A DNA stretch of 64,000 nt from NCBI RefSeq assembly GCF_011044495.1, contig NZ_CP049143.1:7130001-7194000 (forward strand), read 5' to 3'. This DNA is from Roseimicrobium sp. ORNL1. GTDB lineage: Bacteria; Verrucomicrobiota; Verrucomicrobiia; Verrucomicrobiales; Verrucomicrobiaceae. Below the pieces are notes generated by a model that did no database searches, was not told where the DNA came from, and saw only the letters and a program-made list of their open reading frames with translations. Every line of letters begins with the position of its first letter. Position 1 is the first letter of the stretch. Positions 8,048 through 16,484 of this stretch are shown here, piece by piece. The position numbers and the translations under genes were made by a program.

Positions 8048-9012
8048 GGCACCGCCACCTGCTTGATCACCTCGTCCAACACCGCATCCTTCGTGATGCC
8101 CTCCGCCTCTGCCTCATAGGAAAGAATGATGCGATGTCGCAAGCATCCATGCACCACGGCCTTCACGTCATCGGGCGTGGTGGAGTCACGCCCCTCCAGC
8201 CACGCATGCGCACGAGCACCACGATCCAAGGCCAGAGTGCCTCGCGGACTCGCGCCAATCTTGATCCATTCACTGAGCTTCGACTGCTTGAAATCACCGG
8301 GCCTCCGCGTGGCTGCGATGATGGCCACCATGTACTTCTCCACTGTGTCAGACACCTGTACGGCCAACACTTCCTTGCGCGCATCAAACACCCCCTGCGC
8401 CGGCACCTTCGCGGAATCGCCATTCTTCGCACCTGCATCTTCTCCGCGCACGAGCCTCAGAATCTTCCGCTCGTCCTCGTCATTCGAATAACCCACGAAC
8501 ACATGCAGAAGAAAGCGGTCCATCTGCGCTTCTGGCAGTGGATAGGTTCCTTCCTGCTCAATCGGATTCTGCGTCGCGAGCACCAGGAAGAGGTCTGGCA
8601 GCTTGTGCGTCGTGCCCGCCACCGTCACCTGCCGCTCTTCCATCGCCTCCAGGAGGGCAGCCTGCGCCTTTGCAGGGGCACGGTTGATTTCATCCGCCAG
8701 AATCAGGTTGCCGAAGATGGGTCCATTCTGGAATACGAACTTCCCTCCCCCGGCTTCACCGGTGTAGATCTCAGTCCCGGTGATGTCACTCGGCAGCAGG
8801 TCTGGCGTGAACTGGATGCGTGAGAACTCACTCTCCAGATTTGCCGCCAATGTCTTGATGGTGCGCGTCTTCGCCAACCCGGGCAGCCCCTCCATCAGGA
8901 GATGCCCATTGGCCAGCAATGCGATGAGCAACTGGTCGATCACTTCCTCCTGGCCGATGACTGACGCGCCGATGCGCTTCTTGAGTTCGAGAATTTGATC
9001 GCGTGTGCTCAT
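8044..9012 (-). CDS. MoxR-family AAA+ ATPase
   Basis: This 322-residue AAA+ protein has Walker A GLPGLAKT at 42-49, Walker B LILADEINRAPAKAQAALLE with the MoxR signature, and a sensor region ATQNPIEQEGTYPLPEAQMDRF. The C-terminal lid domain follows. MoxR ATPases act as chaperones or remodellers of the co-encoded vWA proteins. The start at 9012 (MSTRDQ) was preferred; upstream sequence in frame is not MoxR-like and overlaps the sulfatase gene. This is the first gene of the Bat operon, which then runs to about 2051 with 4-base overlaps at most junctions. Confidence 0.92.
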   Translation of the reverse strand: MSTRDQILELKKRIGASVIGQEEVIDQLLIALLANGHLLMEGLPGLAKTRTIKTLAANLESEFSRIQFTPDLLPSDITGTEIYTGEAGGGKFVFQNGPIFGNLILADEINRAPAKAQAALLEAMEERQVTVAGTTHKLPDLFLVLATQNPIEQEGTYPLPEAQMDRFLLHVFVGYSNDEDERKILRLVRGEDAGAKNGDSAKVPAQGVFDARKEVLAVQVSDTVEKYMVAIIAATRRPGDFKQSKLSEWIKIGASPRGTLALDRGARAHAWLEGRDSTTPDDVKAVVHGCLRHRIILSYEAEAEGITKDAVLDEVIKQVAVP

Positions 9013-9051
9013 GGCATTTTTTGCTGGTTGTATATCCTCGTTGTCCCTCGT

Positions 9052-9088
9052 GCTCGTCCTCGACGGCTCTTGACCGGCAGGGACGAGC
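9052..9088 (-). terminator. Stem-loop between sulfatase and moxR
   Basis: Positions 9052-9059 (GCTCGTCC) are perfectly complementary to 9081-9088 (GGACGAGC), with a 21-base loop. It lies 22 bases after the sulfatase stop and 40 bases before the moxR start. No T-run follows on the minus strand, so it may be a weak terminator, an mRNA end-stabiliser or part of the moxR leader. Confidence 0.35.
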
Positions 9089-9109
9089 CACATGCAGCAA
9101 ACCCCGCTG

Positions 9110-10672
9110 CTAGTTCTTGCCACCCTGCTCGCTCATCTTCCGCATCACCTCGTCGAGGTTGAAGCTCGCGGGCTTTTGACGCGGCGGGAATTCCTTGAAG
9201 CTGCTGAGCCACTGTGCTGCGAAAGCCTGCATCGGAACCTGGATAAAGACATGCTTGGCAGCGAAGTCGCCGTAGTAGATGCTTGTCGGACCGCGCTCGA
9301 ACGGGTCGCTGCGCAAATTGTAGAGATTCGGGGCGCGCAGCTTGGTAAACTCGCCCTGCCAGACGCCAAGCGGTGTCTTGGGGTTCGCCTCCGAGTGCTG
9401 CTCAAGGAATGCGGCTTTCCACTGCTCATAACGGATGGCCATGAGGTCACCGTCGTCGGACCAGTAGAGGAACTCTTTGCGCGGCGACTCCTTCACCTCG
9501 CCCTTGAGAAACGGCATGAGATTGTATCCGTCGAGGTGCACCTTGAACTGCTTGCCGTTCGCGCTGTAGCCCGCCTTCACTTTGGCCACGAGGTCAGATT
9601 CGCCCGCGGCTGCGGCAAAGGTCGGAATGAAATCCTCGTGCGCACCAATATCGTTGATGATCTGCCCGGCCTTTATGACACCGGGCCACCGCATGACGCA
9701 CGGCACGCGGAAGCCACCCTCCCAGTTCGTCGCTTTTTCACCCTTGAACGGGGTGGTGCCACCATCCGGCCACGTAAAGACCTCGGCGCCGTTGTCGGTG
9801 GTGTAAACGACGATGGTGTTGTCGGCGATGCCGAGATCATCGAGCTTCTTGAGGAGTTGGCCCACCATGCCGTCGTGCTCCACCATGCCGTCAGGATAGA
9901 GGCCGAATCCGGTCTTGCCCTCACTCTCTTTTTTCAGGTGGGTGTAAATATGCATACGCGTGCTGTTGAAGTAGCAGAAGAAAGGCTTGTCCGCCTTGTG
10001 CTGCCGATCCATGAAGTCCAGCGCTGCTGAGAGAAATTCCTCGTCCACCGTCTCCATGCGCTTTTTCGTCAGCGGCCCGGTGTCTTCGGTTTTGCCATCC
10101 GCCGTGCACTTCAGCACCCCTCGTGGACCAAAGCGCTTCTTGAATGCGGGATCCTTCGGGTAGTCTGGATTCTCCGGCTCCTCCTCCGCATTGAGATGGT
10201 AGAGATTGCCGAAAAATTCATCAAACCCGTGCGCCGTGGGCAGGAACTCGTCCTTGTCGCCGAGATGGTTCTTGCCGAATTGTCCCGTCGCATAACCGAG
10301 CTGCTTGAGAAACTCCGCGATGCTCGGATCTTTCGCGTTGAGCCCGATGTCCGAACCCGGCAGGCCGACTTTTGTAAGCCCAGTACGAATCGGCGATTGT
10401 CCGGTGATGAACGCAGCGCGACCAGCGGTGCAGCTCTGTTGCCCATACCAGTCCGTGAAACGCGCGCCCTCCTTTGCAATGCGGTCAATGTTCGGCGTCT
10501 CATAGCCCATCATCCCGCTGTTGTAACAACTCGGGTTGAACCAGCCGATGTCATCCCCCATGATGAAGAGGATGTTGGGTTTCTTGCCGCCCGTTTGGGC
10601 GAACGAGAATCCGGGAACTAGCAGCCCTGCAGAGAGCAGGATTGCTCGCACTAGTTTTAGGTATCGTTTCAT
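9110..10672 (-). CDS. Secreted sulfatase (alkaline phosphatase superfamily), CTAGR type
   Basis: The start at 10672 gives 520 residues with a signal peptide ending FSFAQ. The domain opens NILFIMGDDIG (metal-binding Asp-Asp at 40-41) and carries the modification site CTAGR at 81-85, where Cys must become formylglycine. Later motifs include FGKNHLGD, VEHDGMVG and VYTTDNGAE with a metal-binding Asp-Asn. CxAxR is a permitted but less common form of the sulfatase signature. The paralogue at 11336-12919 shares most of these blocks. An alternative GTG start 30 bases upstream is less likely because it precedes the signal peptide. The sulfate ester substrate is unknown; periplasmic or extracellular. 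Confidence 0.9.
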   Translation of the reverse strand: MKRYLKLVRAILLSAGLLVPGFSFAQTGGKKPNILFIMGDDIGWFNPSCYNSGMMGYETPNIDRIAKEGARFTDWYGQQSCTAGRAAFITGQSPIRTGLTKVGLPGSDIGLNAKDPSIAEFLKQLGYATGQFGKNHLGDKDEFLPTAHGFDEFFGNLYHLNAEEEPENPDYPKDPAFKKRFGPRGVLKCTADGKTEDTGPLTKKRMETVDEEFLSAALDFMDRQHKADKPFFCYFNSTRMHIYTHLKKESEGKTGFGLYPDGMVEHDGMVGQLLKKLDDLGIADNTIVVYTTDNGAEVFTWPDGGTTPFKGEKATNWEGGFRVPCVMRWPGVIKAGQIINDIGAHEDFIPTFAAAAGESDLVAKVKAGYSANGKQFKVHLDGYNLMPFLKGEVKESPRKEFLYWSDDGDLMAIRYEQWKAAFLEQHSEANPKTPLGVWQGEFTKLRAPNLYNLRSDPFERGPTSIYYGDFAAKHVFIQVPMQAFAAQWLSSFKEFPPRQKPASFNLDEVMRKMSEQGGKN

Positions 10673-10767
10673 AGCGTATATTGGATTCAATTCTTGATTC
10701 ACAAATTGATAGCCGGGCTTGTTGGCGGCAGGTATTCGGCCAGCATCGCCGTTGTGACCTTAAGGTT

Positions 10768-11205
10768 TCATGGCGGGCTGGAATCGGATGGAGGTTGCAG
10801 AATGGCTTCGGGAACACTGAGCCAGTTTGCCGCCGCGGCACGTTCGCGAAAGGTGCACACCTGGATGCGCGAGCCTTCCATCAATTCCGCATACATGCGC
10901 GCGATGCTCAGGCTGATGGTGCGTGTTGCGAAGAACGCCGACTTCACCGGCGGGCCAGGGTAGCGCAGCCGTCGCCGTGCGATGCGCACCACGTGATCGA
11001 GTCCTATCTGAATGCGTGTGTGGCCCGTCATGTCCGTATAACGGTCGAACGATTGACCCTCGACCTGCTCAGCCATCTCAAGAAAATCCACGATCTGGTC
11101 CGCCCGCTCATCTGTCAGCGCGCCCTCAGGAAACCACGTCACCAAGCGGTGGTCCGCGTGGTACCGCGCGTACGGAAAGCGCTTCTCAAGTTCCTCAGCG
11201 AACAT
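10768..11205 (-). CDS. Hypothetical protein, possibly SpoIIAA/STAS-like fold
   Basis: This 145-residue soluble protein has no signal peptide. It begins with a strand-like HADHRLVTWFPEGALTDE, then QSFDRYTDMTG, an Arg-rich RIARRRLRYPGP and a C-terminal FRERAAAANWL. This order resembles the SpoIIAA-like (lipid-binding/STAS-fold) family, in which a Trp-Leu near the end and an Asp-Arg-Tyr-Thr-Asp block recur. The assignment is tentative. It lies between two paralogous sulfatase genes on the same strand, with gaps of 130 and 95 bases. Confidence 0.6.
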   Translation of the reverse strand: MFAEELEKRFPYARYHADHRLVTWFPEGALTDERADQIVDFLEMAEQVEGQSFDRYTDMTGHTRIQIGLDHVVRIARRRLRYPGPPVKSAFFATRTISLSIARMYAELMEGSRIQVCTFRERAAAANWLSVPEAILQPPSDSSPP

Positions 11206-11283
11206 GTGCGTGGCGGATAAATTGCATTTGAGTAGGGAGAGGATGGGCTCGGTGCCCTCCTCTCACCGAGTTCTGCTTATCGA

Positions 11284-11312
11284 CACCGCCGATGTCTCGG
11301 ACATCGGCGGTG
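11284..11312 (-). terminator. Perfect 13-bp stem-loop after the second sulfatase gene
   Basis: CACCGCCGATGTC at 11284-11296 and its exact complement at 11300-11312 enclose a 3-base loop. It sits 24 bases beyond the stop of the sulfatase gene ending at 11336. There is no T-run on the minus-strand side; a T-richer stretch lies on the plus-strand side. It is a strong transcription-blocking or RNA-stabilising hairpin candidate separating the second sulfatase from the downstream genes. Confidence 0.6.
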
Positions 11313-11335
11313 TGTTTCATTCAACAGCGCACTTC

Positions 11336-12919
11336 TCAATTCGCGGGCCTGGCCATGCCCTCGACCTCCTTCAGCCGCTTCATGGCGTCCTGCTGCCTCA
11401 GCAGACCGTAGTTGATGCCCCCGGCATTCAAGGAAGATCCTGCCTGGAATGGGAACTGGTCGAAGTCCGAGAAGAACTCTTTGATCTTCGCCTGCACGGG
11501 CACGATCAGCCACATGTTGCGCGCGAGGAATTCGACCGCGCCCCCGCCTTCCTCCAGACCTCGCTCATAGGGATCCATGCGCAGGTTGGCGATGAGGGAC
11601 CATGCGGGGGTCTCACGCACCCCGGTGGCGATGTTGCCGTGGGCAACCGCGAAGCTCAGCTTCCAGTCGTTCCAGCGTAGCGCATTGAGATTGCCACCCT
11701 GATCAAAGTACATCATGGAATCGCGCGGCCCCTTCTCCTCCTTGCCCTGGAAGTAGGGCATGAAGTTGTAGCCATCGAGGTGAACCTTGAAGTCCTTCCC
11801 ATTGGCTTTGTAGCCCTTGGCCAGCTTTTCCTTCACATCCGGTACGCCAGCAGCGGCAAGCAGCGTGGGCGCCCAGTCCATGAGGGTGATGATGTCATTG
11901 TACACCGTGCCCGGCTTCACCACGCCCGGCCAGCGGACCATCATGGGAATGCGCATGCCGCCCTCCCAGGTGGTGCCTTTCTCACCGTGGAACATGGTCA
12001 TGGCGCCGTCCGGCCAGAGCGCGAGTTCCGCGCCGTTGTCGGTGGTGTAAACCACGATCGTATTTTCGGCGATCTTCAGCTCATCGAGGAGGTTGAGCAG
12101 TTCGCCCACCATACCGTCGTGTTCCACCATGCCATCCGCGTGGATGCCTTTGCCTGTCTTCCCAAGCGACTCCTTCTTCAGGTGGGTGAAGACATGCATG
12201 CGCGTCGAGTTGAACCAGCAGAAGAAGGGCTTCTCTGCTTTGGTCTGCCTCTGGATGAAATCCTTTGCGCCTGCCAGGAACTCCTCATCCACGGTGGGCA
12301 TACGAGCGGTGTTCAAGGGACCGGTATCCTCCTGCTTGCCATCCGCACCCACCTTGATGACACCACGTGGGCCGAACTTCTTTTTGAACTCCGGATCCTT
12401 CGGATAGAAGTAACCTTCAGGTTCCTCTTCGGCATTCAGGTGGTAGAGATTGCCGAAGAACTCGTCAAAGCCGTGCTTCGTGGGCAGGTGCTCATCGCGG
12501 TCTCCAAGATGATTCTTCCCGTACTGGCCAGTCGCATAGCCTTGCTCTTTCAACAAGTCCGCGATGGTGGGTGTCCACGAAGGAATGCCGTGCGGATCGC
12601 CCGGCATGCCGATGGTCAGCAACCCAGTGCGGAATGGTTCCTGTCCCAAGATGAAGGAAGCTCGTCCCGCCGTGCAGCTCTGCTGCCCGTATGAGTCCGT
12701 GAAGAGGGCGCCCTCCTTCGCAATACGGTCGATGTTCGGCGTCTTATAGCCCATCAGGCCCTGTGTGTAAGCGCTGATTTGCGGGATGCCGATGTCATCA
12801 CCGAAGATGACCAGGATGTTTGGCTTCTTTCCACCACTGGGCTGCGCAGAGAGAATCCCCGGCGCGGCCAGTCCCAAGGCCAGCAACAGGGCTGGCAGTT
12901 TTTTAAGGTGTCGTTTCAT
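11336..12919 (-). CDS. Secreted sulfatase (alkaline phosphatase superfamily), CTAGR type
   Basis: This 527-residue protein has a signal peptide (cleavage near ILSAQ). The domain starts NILVIFGDDIG, with modification site CTAGR at 82-86, then YGKNHLGD, FFGNLYHLNAEEEPE, STRMH, VEHDGMVG and VYTTDNGAELALWPDG. It is a close paralogue of 9110-10672, with long shared blocks through the whole length, so the pair arose by duplication with another gene now between them. Maturation needs a formylglycine-generating enzyme or anSME encoded elsewhere. It starts at 12919 with an AACCT leader and no Shine-Dalgarno. Confidence 0.9.
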   Translation of the reverse strand: MKRHLKKLPALLLALGLAAPGILSAQPSGGKKPNILVIFGDDIGIPQISAYTQGLMGYKTPNIDRIAKEGALFTDSYGQQSCTAGRASFILGQEPFRTGLLTIGMPGDPHGIPSWTPTIADLLKEQGYATGQYGKNHLGDRDEHLPTKHGFDEFFGNLYHLNAEEEPEGYFYPKDPEFKKKFGPRGVIKVGADGKQEDTGPLNTARMPTVDEEFLAGAKDFIQRQTKAEKPFFCWFNSTRMHVFTHLKKESLGKTGKGIHADGMVEHDGMVGELLNLLDELKIAENTIVVYTTDNGAELALWPDGAMTMFHGEKGTTWEGGMRIPMMVRWPGVVKPGTVYNDIITLMDWAPTLLAAAGVPDVKEKLAKGYKANGKDFKVHLDGYNFMPYFQGKEEKGPRDSMMYFDQGGNLNALRWNDWKLSFAVAHGNIATGVRETPAWSLIANLRMDPYERGLEEGGGAVEFLARNMWLIVPVQAKIKEFFSDFDQFPFQAGSSLNAGGINYGLLRQQDAMKRLKEVEGMARPAN

Positions 12920-12963
12920 AGGTTGTATGTTTTTCTATGTCCTGACGGAAATGTTGATGAGGT

Positions 12964-13536
12964 TCACGCGGGCAGTGGTTGCCCGGTGTGCGCATGCGCA
13001 TGCTTTTTCAGACGGAAGGCGAAGCCCACGAGCAGCAGGCCAAAGGCGATTGCATAGGTGGCAATAACCCAGATCATCGCGATGGCCCCAGTGCCGGGGC
13101 GGAGGACCATGATCACGCCGAAGCCAAGGGACGCCAGGCCGCTGAGCGCAAGCATCCACTCGTTGGCGATCTCCTTTCGCAGGACGATGGCGCCCACGAT
13201 CTCAAAGATGCCGCGGACGATGGCCGTGACACCCATGAAGATGAGCAGGGCCAGCGCCGTGAGTCCGGTCCAGAAGAGAACCGCGAGCCCAGCACCGATA
13301 CCAAGCAACCCCTCCACCACCAGCCACCAGCGGGGCACCAAGGTGCCTCCCCTGATAGCCGCGATGATGGCGGAGACACCATCTGCAAGTGCGTACGCCC
13401 CGAAGAGAAGCACCAGCACCTTCAGCGTGATGAGCGGCCAGCCAAAGGCCATGAGGCCAAACAGGATGGCCAGGATCCCCCGGAAGAGGATCCAGCCCCA
13501 GCTCGGAGCGAGCTGATGAAGCAATGCCGTTTTCAT
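12964..13536 (-). CDS. HdeD-like (DUF308) membrane protein
   Basis: This 190-residue protein has six hydrophobic helices in three pairs, the repeat pattern of DUF308. The typical starts RGILAILFGLMAFGWP, VVEGLLGIGAGLAVLFWTG and LSGLASLGFGVIMVLRPG are visible near residues 19, 72 and 132. A His-rich tail ends AHAHTGQPLPA. In E. coli HdeD contributes to acid resistance at high cell density; the mechanism is unknown. The start at 13536 follows a leader with repeated ATCACA units. It is encoded within a long series of envelope genes. Confidence 0.88.
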   Translation of the reverse strand: MKTALLHQLAPSWGWILFRGILAILFGLMAFGWPLITLKVLVLLFGAYALADGVSAIIAAIRGGTLVPRWWLVVEGLLGIGAGLAVLFWTGLTALALLIFMGVTAIVRGIFEIVGAIVLRKEIANEWMLALSGLASLGFGVIMVLRPGTGAIAMIWVIATYAIAFGLLLVGFAFRLKKHAHAHTGQPLPA

Positions 13537-13584
13537 GACATCGTGATGTGATATGTTGTGATGCTTTTTGTACGCGCCCCTTGT

Positions 13585-14016
13585 TTACCACCAAAAGGCC
13601 CCGGGACGTCCGGCACGGAAACCGCCATAACCCCAGGCGCCATACCAGTTCATGGCCATGGTTCGATTCATCTGCGCCGCCATCAGGTTGTCCTGCGCAA
13701 TCCTTTTCTGGAGAGCAAGCTGCTGGAACCTCTGGTACTCAGCCTCGCCCCCTACGTAGGCGATGCCATTCCGCTCATCCTTGAATGCGTAGAAGGTTCT
13801 CCCATCCACGGTGGCTCGGTGCACTCTATAGGAAGGCGCCGCGGCGAATACTTCCTGCTGCTTGGGCGTCTGCGGCGTCTTCGCGCGGAAGCCCGCTGCC
13901 GTGAGCAGCTGTACTTGACTGGCGGCATCCGCGCTGGCGCAGCCGGTGAGACCCGACAGGCAGCAGATACCTAGCATGAAACATGCGACGATTGATGCGA
14001 TGCGTTTTGTTTTCAT
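13585..14016 (-). CDS. Hypothetical lipoprotein
   Basis: The start at 14016 gives 143 residues with a lipobox SGLTGC, so Cys26 would be lipidated. The mature part contains GFRAKTPQTPKQQEVFAAAPSY, a predicted helix with Gln-rich sequence, and a Gly/Trp/Tyr-rich C-terminus ending GAFWW. I recognise no family. The frame extends upstream but lacks a better signal. It is encoded 54 bases after the zinc peptidase and 48 bases before the HdeD-like gene. Outer-membrane or periplasmic location is likely. Confidence 0.75.
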   Translation of the reverse strand: MKTKRIASIVACFMLGICCLSGLTGCASADAASQVQLLTAAGFRAKTPQTPKQQEVFAAAPSYRVHRATVDGRTFYAFKDERNGIAYVGGEAEYQRFQQLALQKRIAQDNLMAAQMNRTMAMNWYGAWGYGGFRAGRPGAFWW

Positions 14017-14070
14017 GGCATTCGATGTATTTGTTTTTTGGCTTGGCTTCGTGCGTGCTGGAGGCGGCAC

Positions 14071-14943
14071 CTACAGGTCCTCATAGGGCATTTCGAACAT
14101 CCGCTTGAGCATGCGCATGTCCCCGGTCTTGAAGCCCTGGAGAAACCACTTCGCACGCCGGGCTGAGGTGCCGTGCGTGTACTTCTCCGGAGAAGTGAAC
14201 CCGCCCGCACGGCGCTGCAGTCGATCATCGCCGATAGCGTTGGCGGATTGAATGGCTGACTCCACGTCCCCTGCTTCAATAAAATTAAACTGCTGCTGCC
14301 CGTAGTGTGCCCACACGCCTGCCAGATAGTCCGCCTGCAACTCAAGGCGAACGGACCATCGGTTGAACTCATCTTCCGGCATGGTGCGCCGTTTCTGATC
14401 CACGAGATCGCTGTACCCAAGGAGGTTCTGCACATGATGGCCCACCTCGTGAGCAATCACATAGGCCTGTGAGAAATCTGCCGCGGATCCTCCGAGCTTC
14501 TGCTGGAGTTCATCGAAAAACGTGGGATCCAGATAGACCGTCTGATCCGCGGGACAATAGAAGGGACCCACCGCAGCAGGAGCCACACCGCAACGGGTCT
14601 CCACGCGGCCGGTGAAGAGCACCATGCGTGGCGCCTGATACTGCTGGCCATTTTCACGGAACTGCTGGTCCCACACCTTTTCCGTGAATCCAAGGATCGT
14701 CGCGGCGAATCGTTTGCTGCGCTCTTCCTCGGGCGTGAGCGGACCCTGCGTCTCCGTGGTGCCCGTGCCCTGACCCACCTGCACGCCCTCCATGAGCTGG
14801 CTGAGCTGCTTGGGATCGACTCCGAGGAAATACCCGATTGCCAGGATGACCAGCAGGCCAAGACCTCCACCCACGGCAGCTTTGGGTCTCATGCGGCGGC
14901 GATCTTCCAGATTCGAGCTTTGTTCACCTTTTTCCCAGTCCAT
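14071..14943 (-). CDS. Putative neutral zinc metallopeptidase (YpfJ family)
   Basis: This 290-residue protein has a cytoplasmic N-terminus containing NLEDRRRMRP, one helix near 24-41 and a periplasmic domain at 75-290. The zinc site is HEVGH at 165-169; the third ligand probably lies in LQADYLAGVWAH about 40 residues later. The RCGVAP...GPFYCPAD block with two Cys is typical. AAGGAG about 11 bases upstream of 14943 supports the start. Members are called neutral zinc peptidases by motif, but substrates are unknown. It probably acts on envelope proteins. Confidence 0.9.
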   Translation of the reverse strand: MDWEKGEQSSNLEDRRRMRPKAAVGGGLGLLVILAIGYFLGVDPKQLSQLMEGVQVGQGTGTTETQGPLTPEEERSKRFAATILGFTEKVWDQQFRENGQQYQAPRMVLFTGRVETRCGVAPAAVGPFYCPADQTVYLDPTFFDELQQKLGGSAADFSQAYVIAHEVGHHVQNLLGYSDLVDQKRRTMPEDEFNRWSVRLELQADYLAGVWAHYGQQQFNFIEAGDVESAIQSANAIGDDRLQRRAGGFTSPEKYTHGTSARRAKWFLQGFKTGDMRMLKRMFEMPYEDL

Positions 14944-15063
14944 GGCTGTGTTCTCCTTCGCTTTGGGTTGGCGGTCGGTATCAGTTCACTTGGGGGGAAT
15001 GAGTCGGGGGTTATCTGAAGTGGGTGCGCTTCTGAGACAGCGGCTTGGATTTCAATTTCGCCT

Positions 15064-16458
15064 TCAGTTCATCGGGCCCTTGCTCTGGCGGTCGAGCAGG
15101 CGGAAGCCGCGCTTCTCCATCTCCTGGCGGAGACGTGGAGAGGCCACACCGGTGATGGCGATGGTGATCGTGGTGGGTTTCTTCCCATTCACCTGCAGTG
15201 ACTGAAGCCACTGGGCGGCCTTGTCAGACATGTCTGTCCAGCTGGCGTAGTCCCAGTGTAGTGCCAGCAGCACCGAGCCGTCCTGCAGTACGCAGTAAGG
15301 CAGGTTGTTGTGCAGGTCGATGCGGGCAATCGGCCACTGCTGGGCTTTCAGTTGCGCCATCAGTTGCGCCGTCTCCGCGTAAAAGATCGCATCCGTCTCC
15401 ACGGTCGATACCGTGGCCGCGTCGCGCACCAAAACATCCAGTCCCGACACTCCCATCAGAGCCCGGAGGGCGACAACAAACTGCGTTTGATGCCAGGGTG
15501 AAAAGGCGGGCGAGGCGCAGAAGCCTGCTGCATCCACCGGACCCACGCCCAGCTGTTGCAGCATGGCCTGATTTGCCGCGCGAATCTCCGCCGGACCTTT
15601 TCCGTAGACCAAGTCCGCCATGGCAGGAGGAATGGTCCCACGATTGGCATTCACGGCGGCCACCACCGGATCCGCGGACTCCGCACCCAACTGGAAGTTT
15701 ACTTTGGCAAGGCCCATCACCCGGCTCATGCCATCAAGCCGCCCCTGGAGCATGACATTGGAGGAGTATGGATTGAGTCCCAGCTTGCGACAGAGATCCC
15801 GCTTGGCGGCCGCCACCCGGGCGCCGGTCTTCTGCGTCTTGCTGCTGTAGATGTTGGCCTCCCCTTCCTTGAAGCCCTGCTTCACGTCCTTCCCAATGCG
15901 GTGGAAAAATTTCCCAATGCCGCTACTGGGAGCGTCCTCGATGGAGTCCACATTGCGATCGGGCGCATCGTCCGCAATGTCCTCCTCCTCATCGGCGGCA
16001 TCCTCCACCGCATCGGCATAGTCCTTCGTCCTCGTCACGACATCCATGCGTTGCAGGGCGCTGAGTTCCGTGATGCGATCCAGGAGCTGGTTATTCCCGT
16101 GGGCCAGGAAGGTGCCATACAGCGGGGAATCGATGGTGTAGTTGCAGATACCCCAGTCATTTCCCACCAACTCACGCACGCGGAAGAGCTGACCAGCCAT
16201 GAAGACAGGCTGCAGCAACTGGGTGGCCGATAGCGTGACCGTGTTCTCATAACCCCCAACAGCCGCACTGGCAGCGCGGCCAGTCACCGTACCGGGTGCG
16301 GGTATGGGAGCAGGAGCTGTCGGCTGTGCCCCAGGGACTGCAGGCGGAGCCGAGGTGGGGCTGACGGGCGGCGGAAGTGGTCCCTGGGCCTGAAGAGCCG
16401 GAGTGTGCCAGGCGGCAAGCGCGGAGAGACATGGGGCGAGAAGGCAGTGCAGTTTCAT
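15064..16458 (-). CDS. Hypothetical secreted protein with acidic segment
   Basis: This 464-residue protein has a signal peptide (cleavage near LQAQG) and then a Pro/Ala-rich stretch to about 58. A long mixed alpha/beta region follows with no family I know. Residues 150-178 are strongly acidic, containing DAADEEEDIADDAPD. The middle contains IGKFFHRIGKDVKQGFKEGE and LCRKLGLNPYSSN, which read as ordered helices. The C-terminus contains KKPTTITIAITG and RQEMEKRGFRLLDR. It is encoded between a META-HAD fusion and the zinc peptidase on the same strand. Envelope or secreted role, function unknown. Confidence 0.75.
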   Translation of the reverse strand: MKLHCLLAPCLSALAAWHTPALQAQGPLPPPVSPTSAPPAVPGAQPTAPAPIPAPGTVTGRAASAAVGGYENTVTLSATQLLQPVFMAGQLFRVRELVGNDWGICNYTIDSPLYGTFLAHGNNQLLDRITELSALQRMDVVTRTKDYADAVEDAADEEEDIADDAPDRNVDSIEDAPSSGIGKFFHRIGKDVKQGFKEGEANIYSSKTQKTGARVAAAKRDLCRKLGLNPYSSNVMLQGRLDGMSRVMGLAKVNFQLGAESADPVVAAVNANRGTIPPAMADLVYGKGPAEIRAANQAMLQQLGVGPVDAAGFCASPAFSPWHQTQFVVALRALMGVSGLDVLVRDAATVSTVETDAIFYAETAQLMAQLKAQQWPIARIDLHNNLPYCVLQDGSVLLALHWDYASWTDMSDKAAQWLQSLQVNGKKPTTITIAITGVASPRLRQEMEKRGFRLLDRQSKGPMN

Positions 16459-16484
16459 CGTGAGAAAAGGGATTGGGGTTCGAG

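Noticed and set aside
13537-13570. Repeated ATCACA units ahead of the HdeD-like gene
   Set aside because: The units are irregular in a 48-base gap and no second locus shares them, so no site was called.
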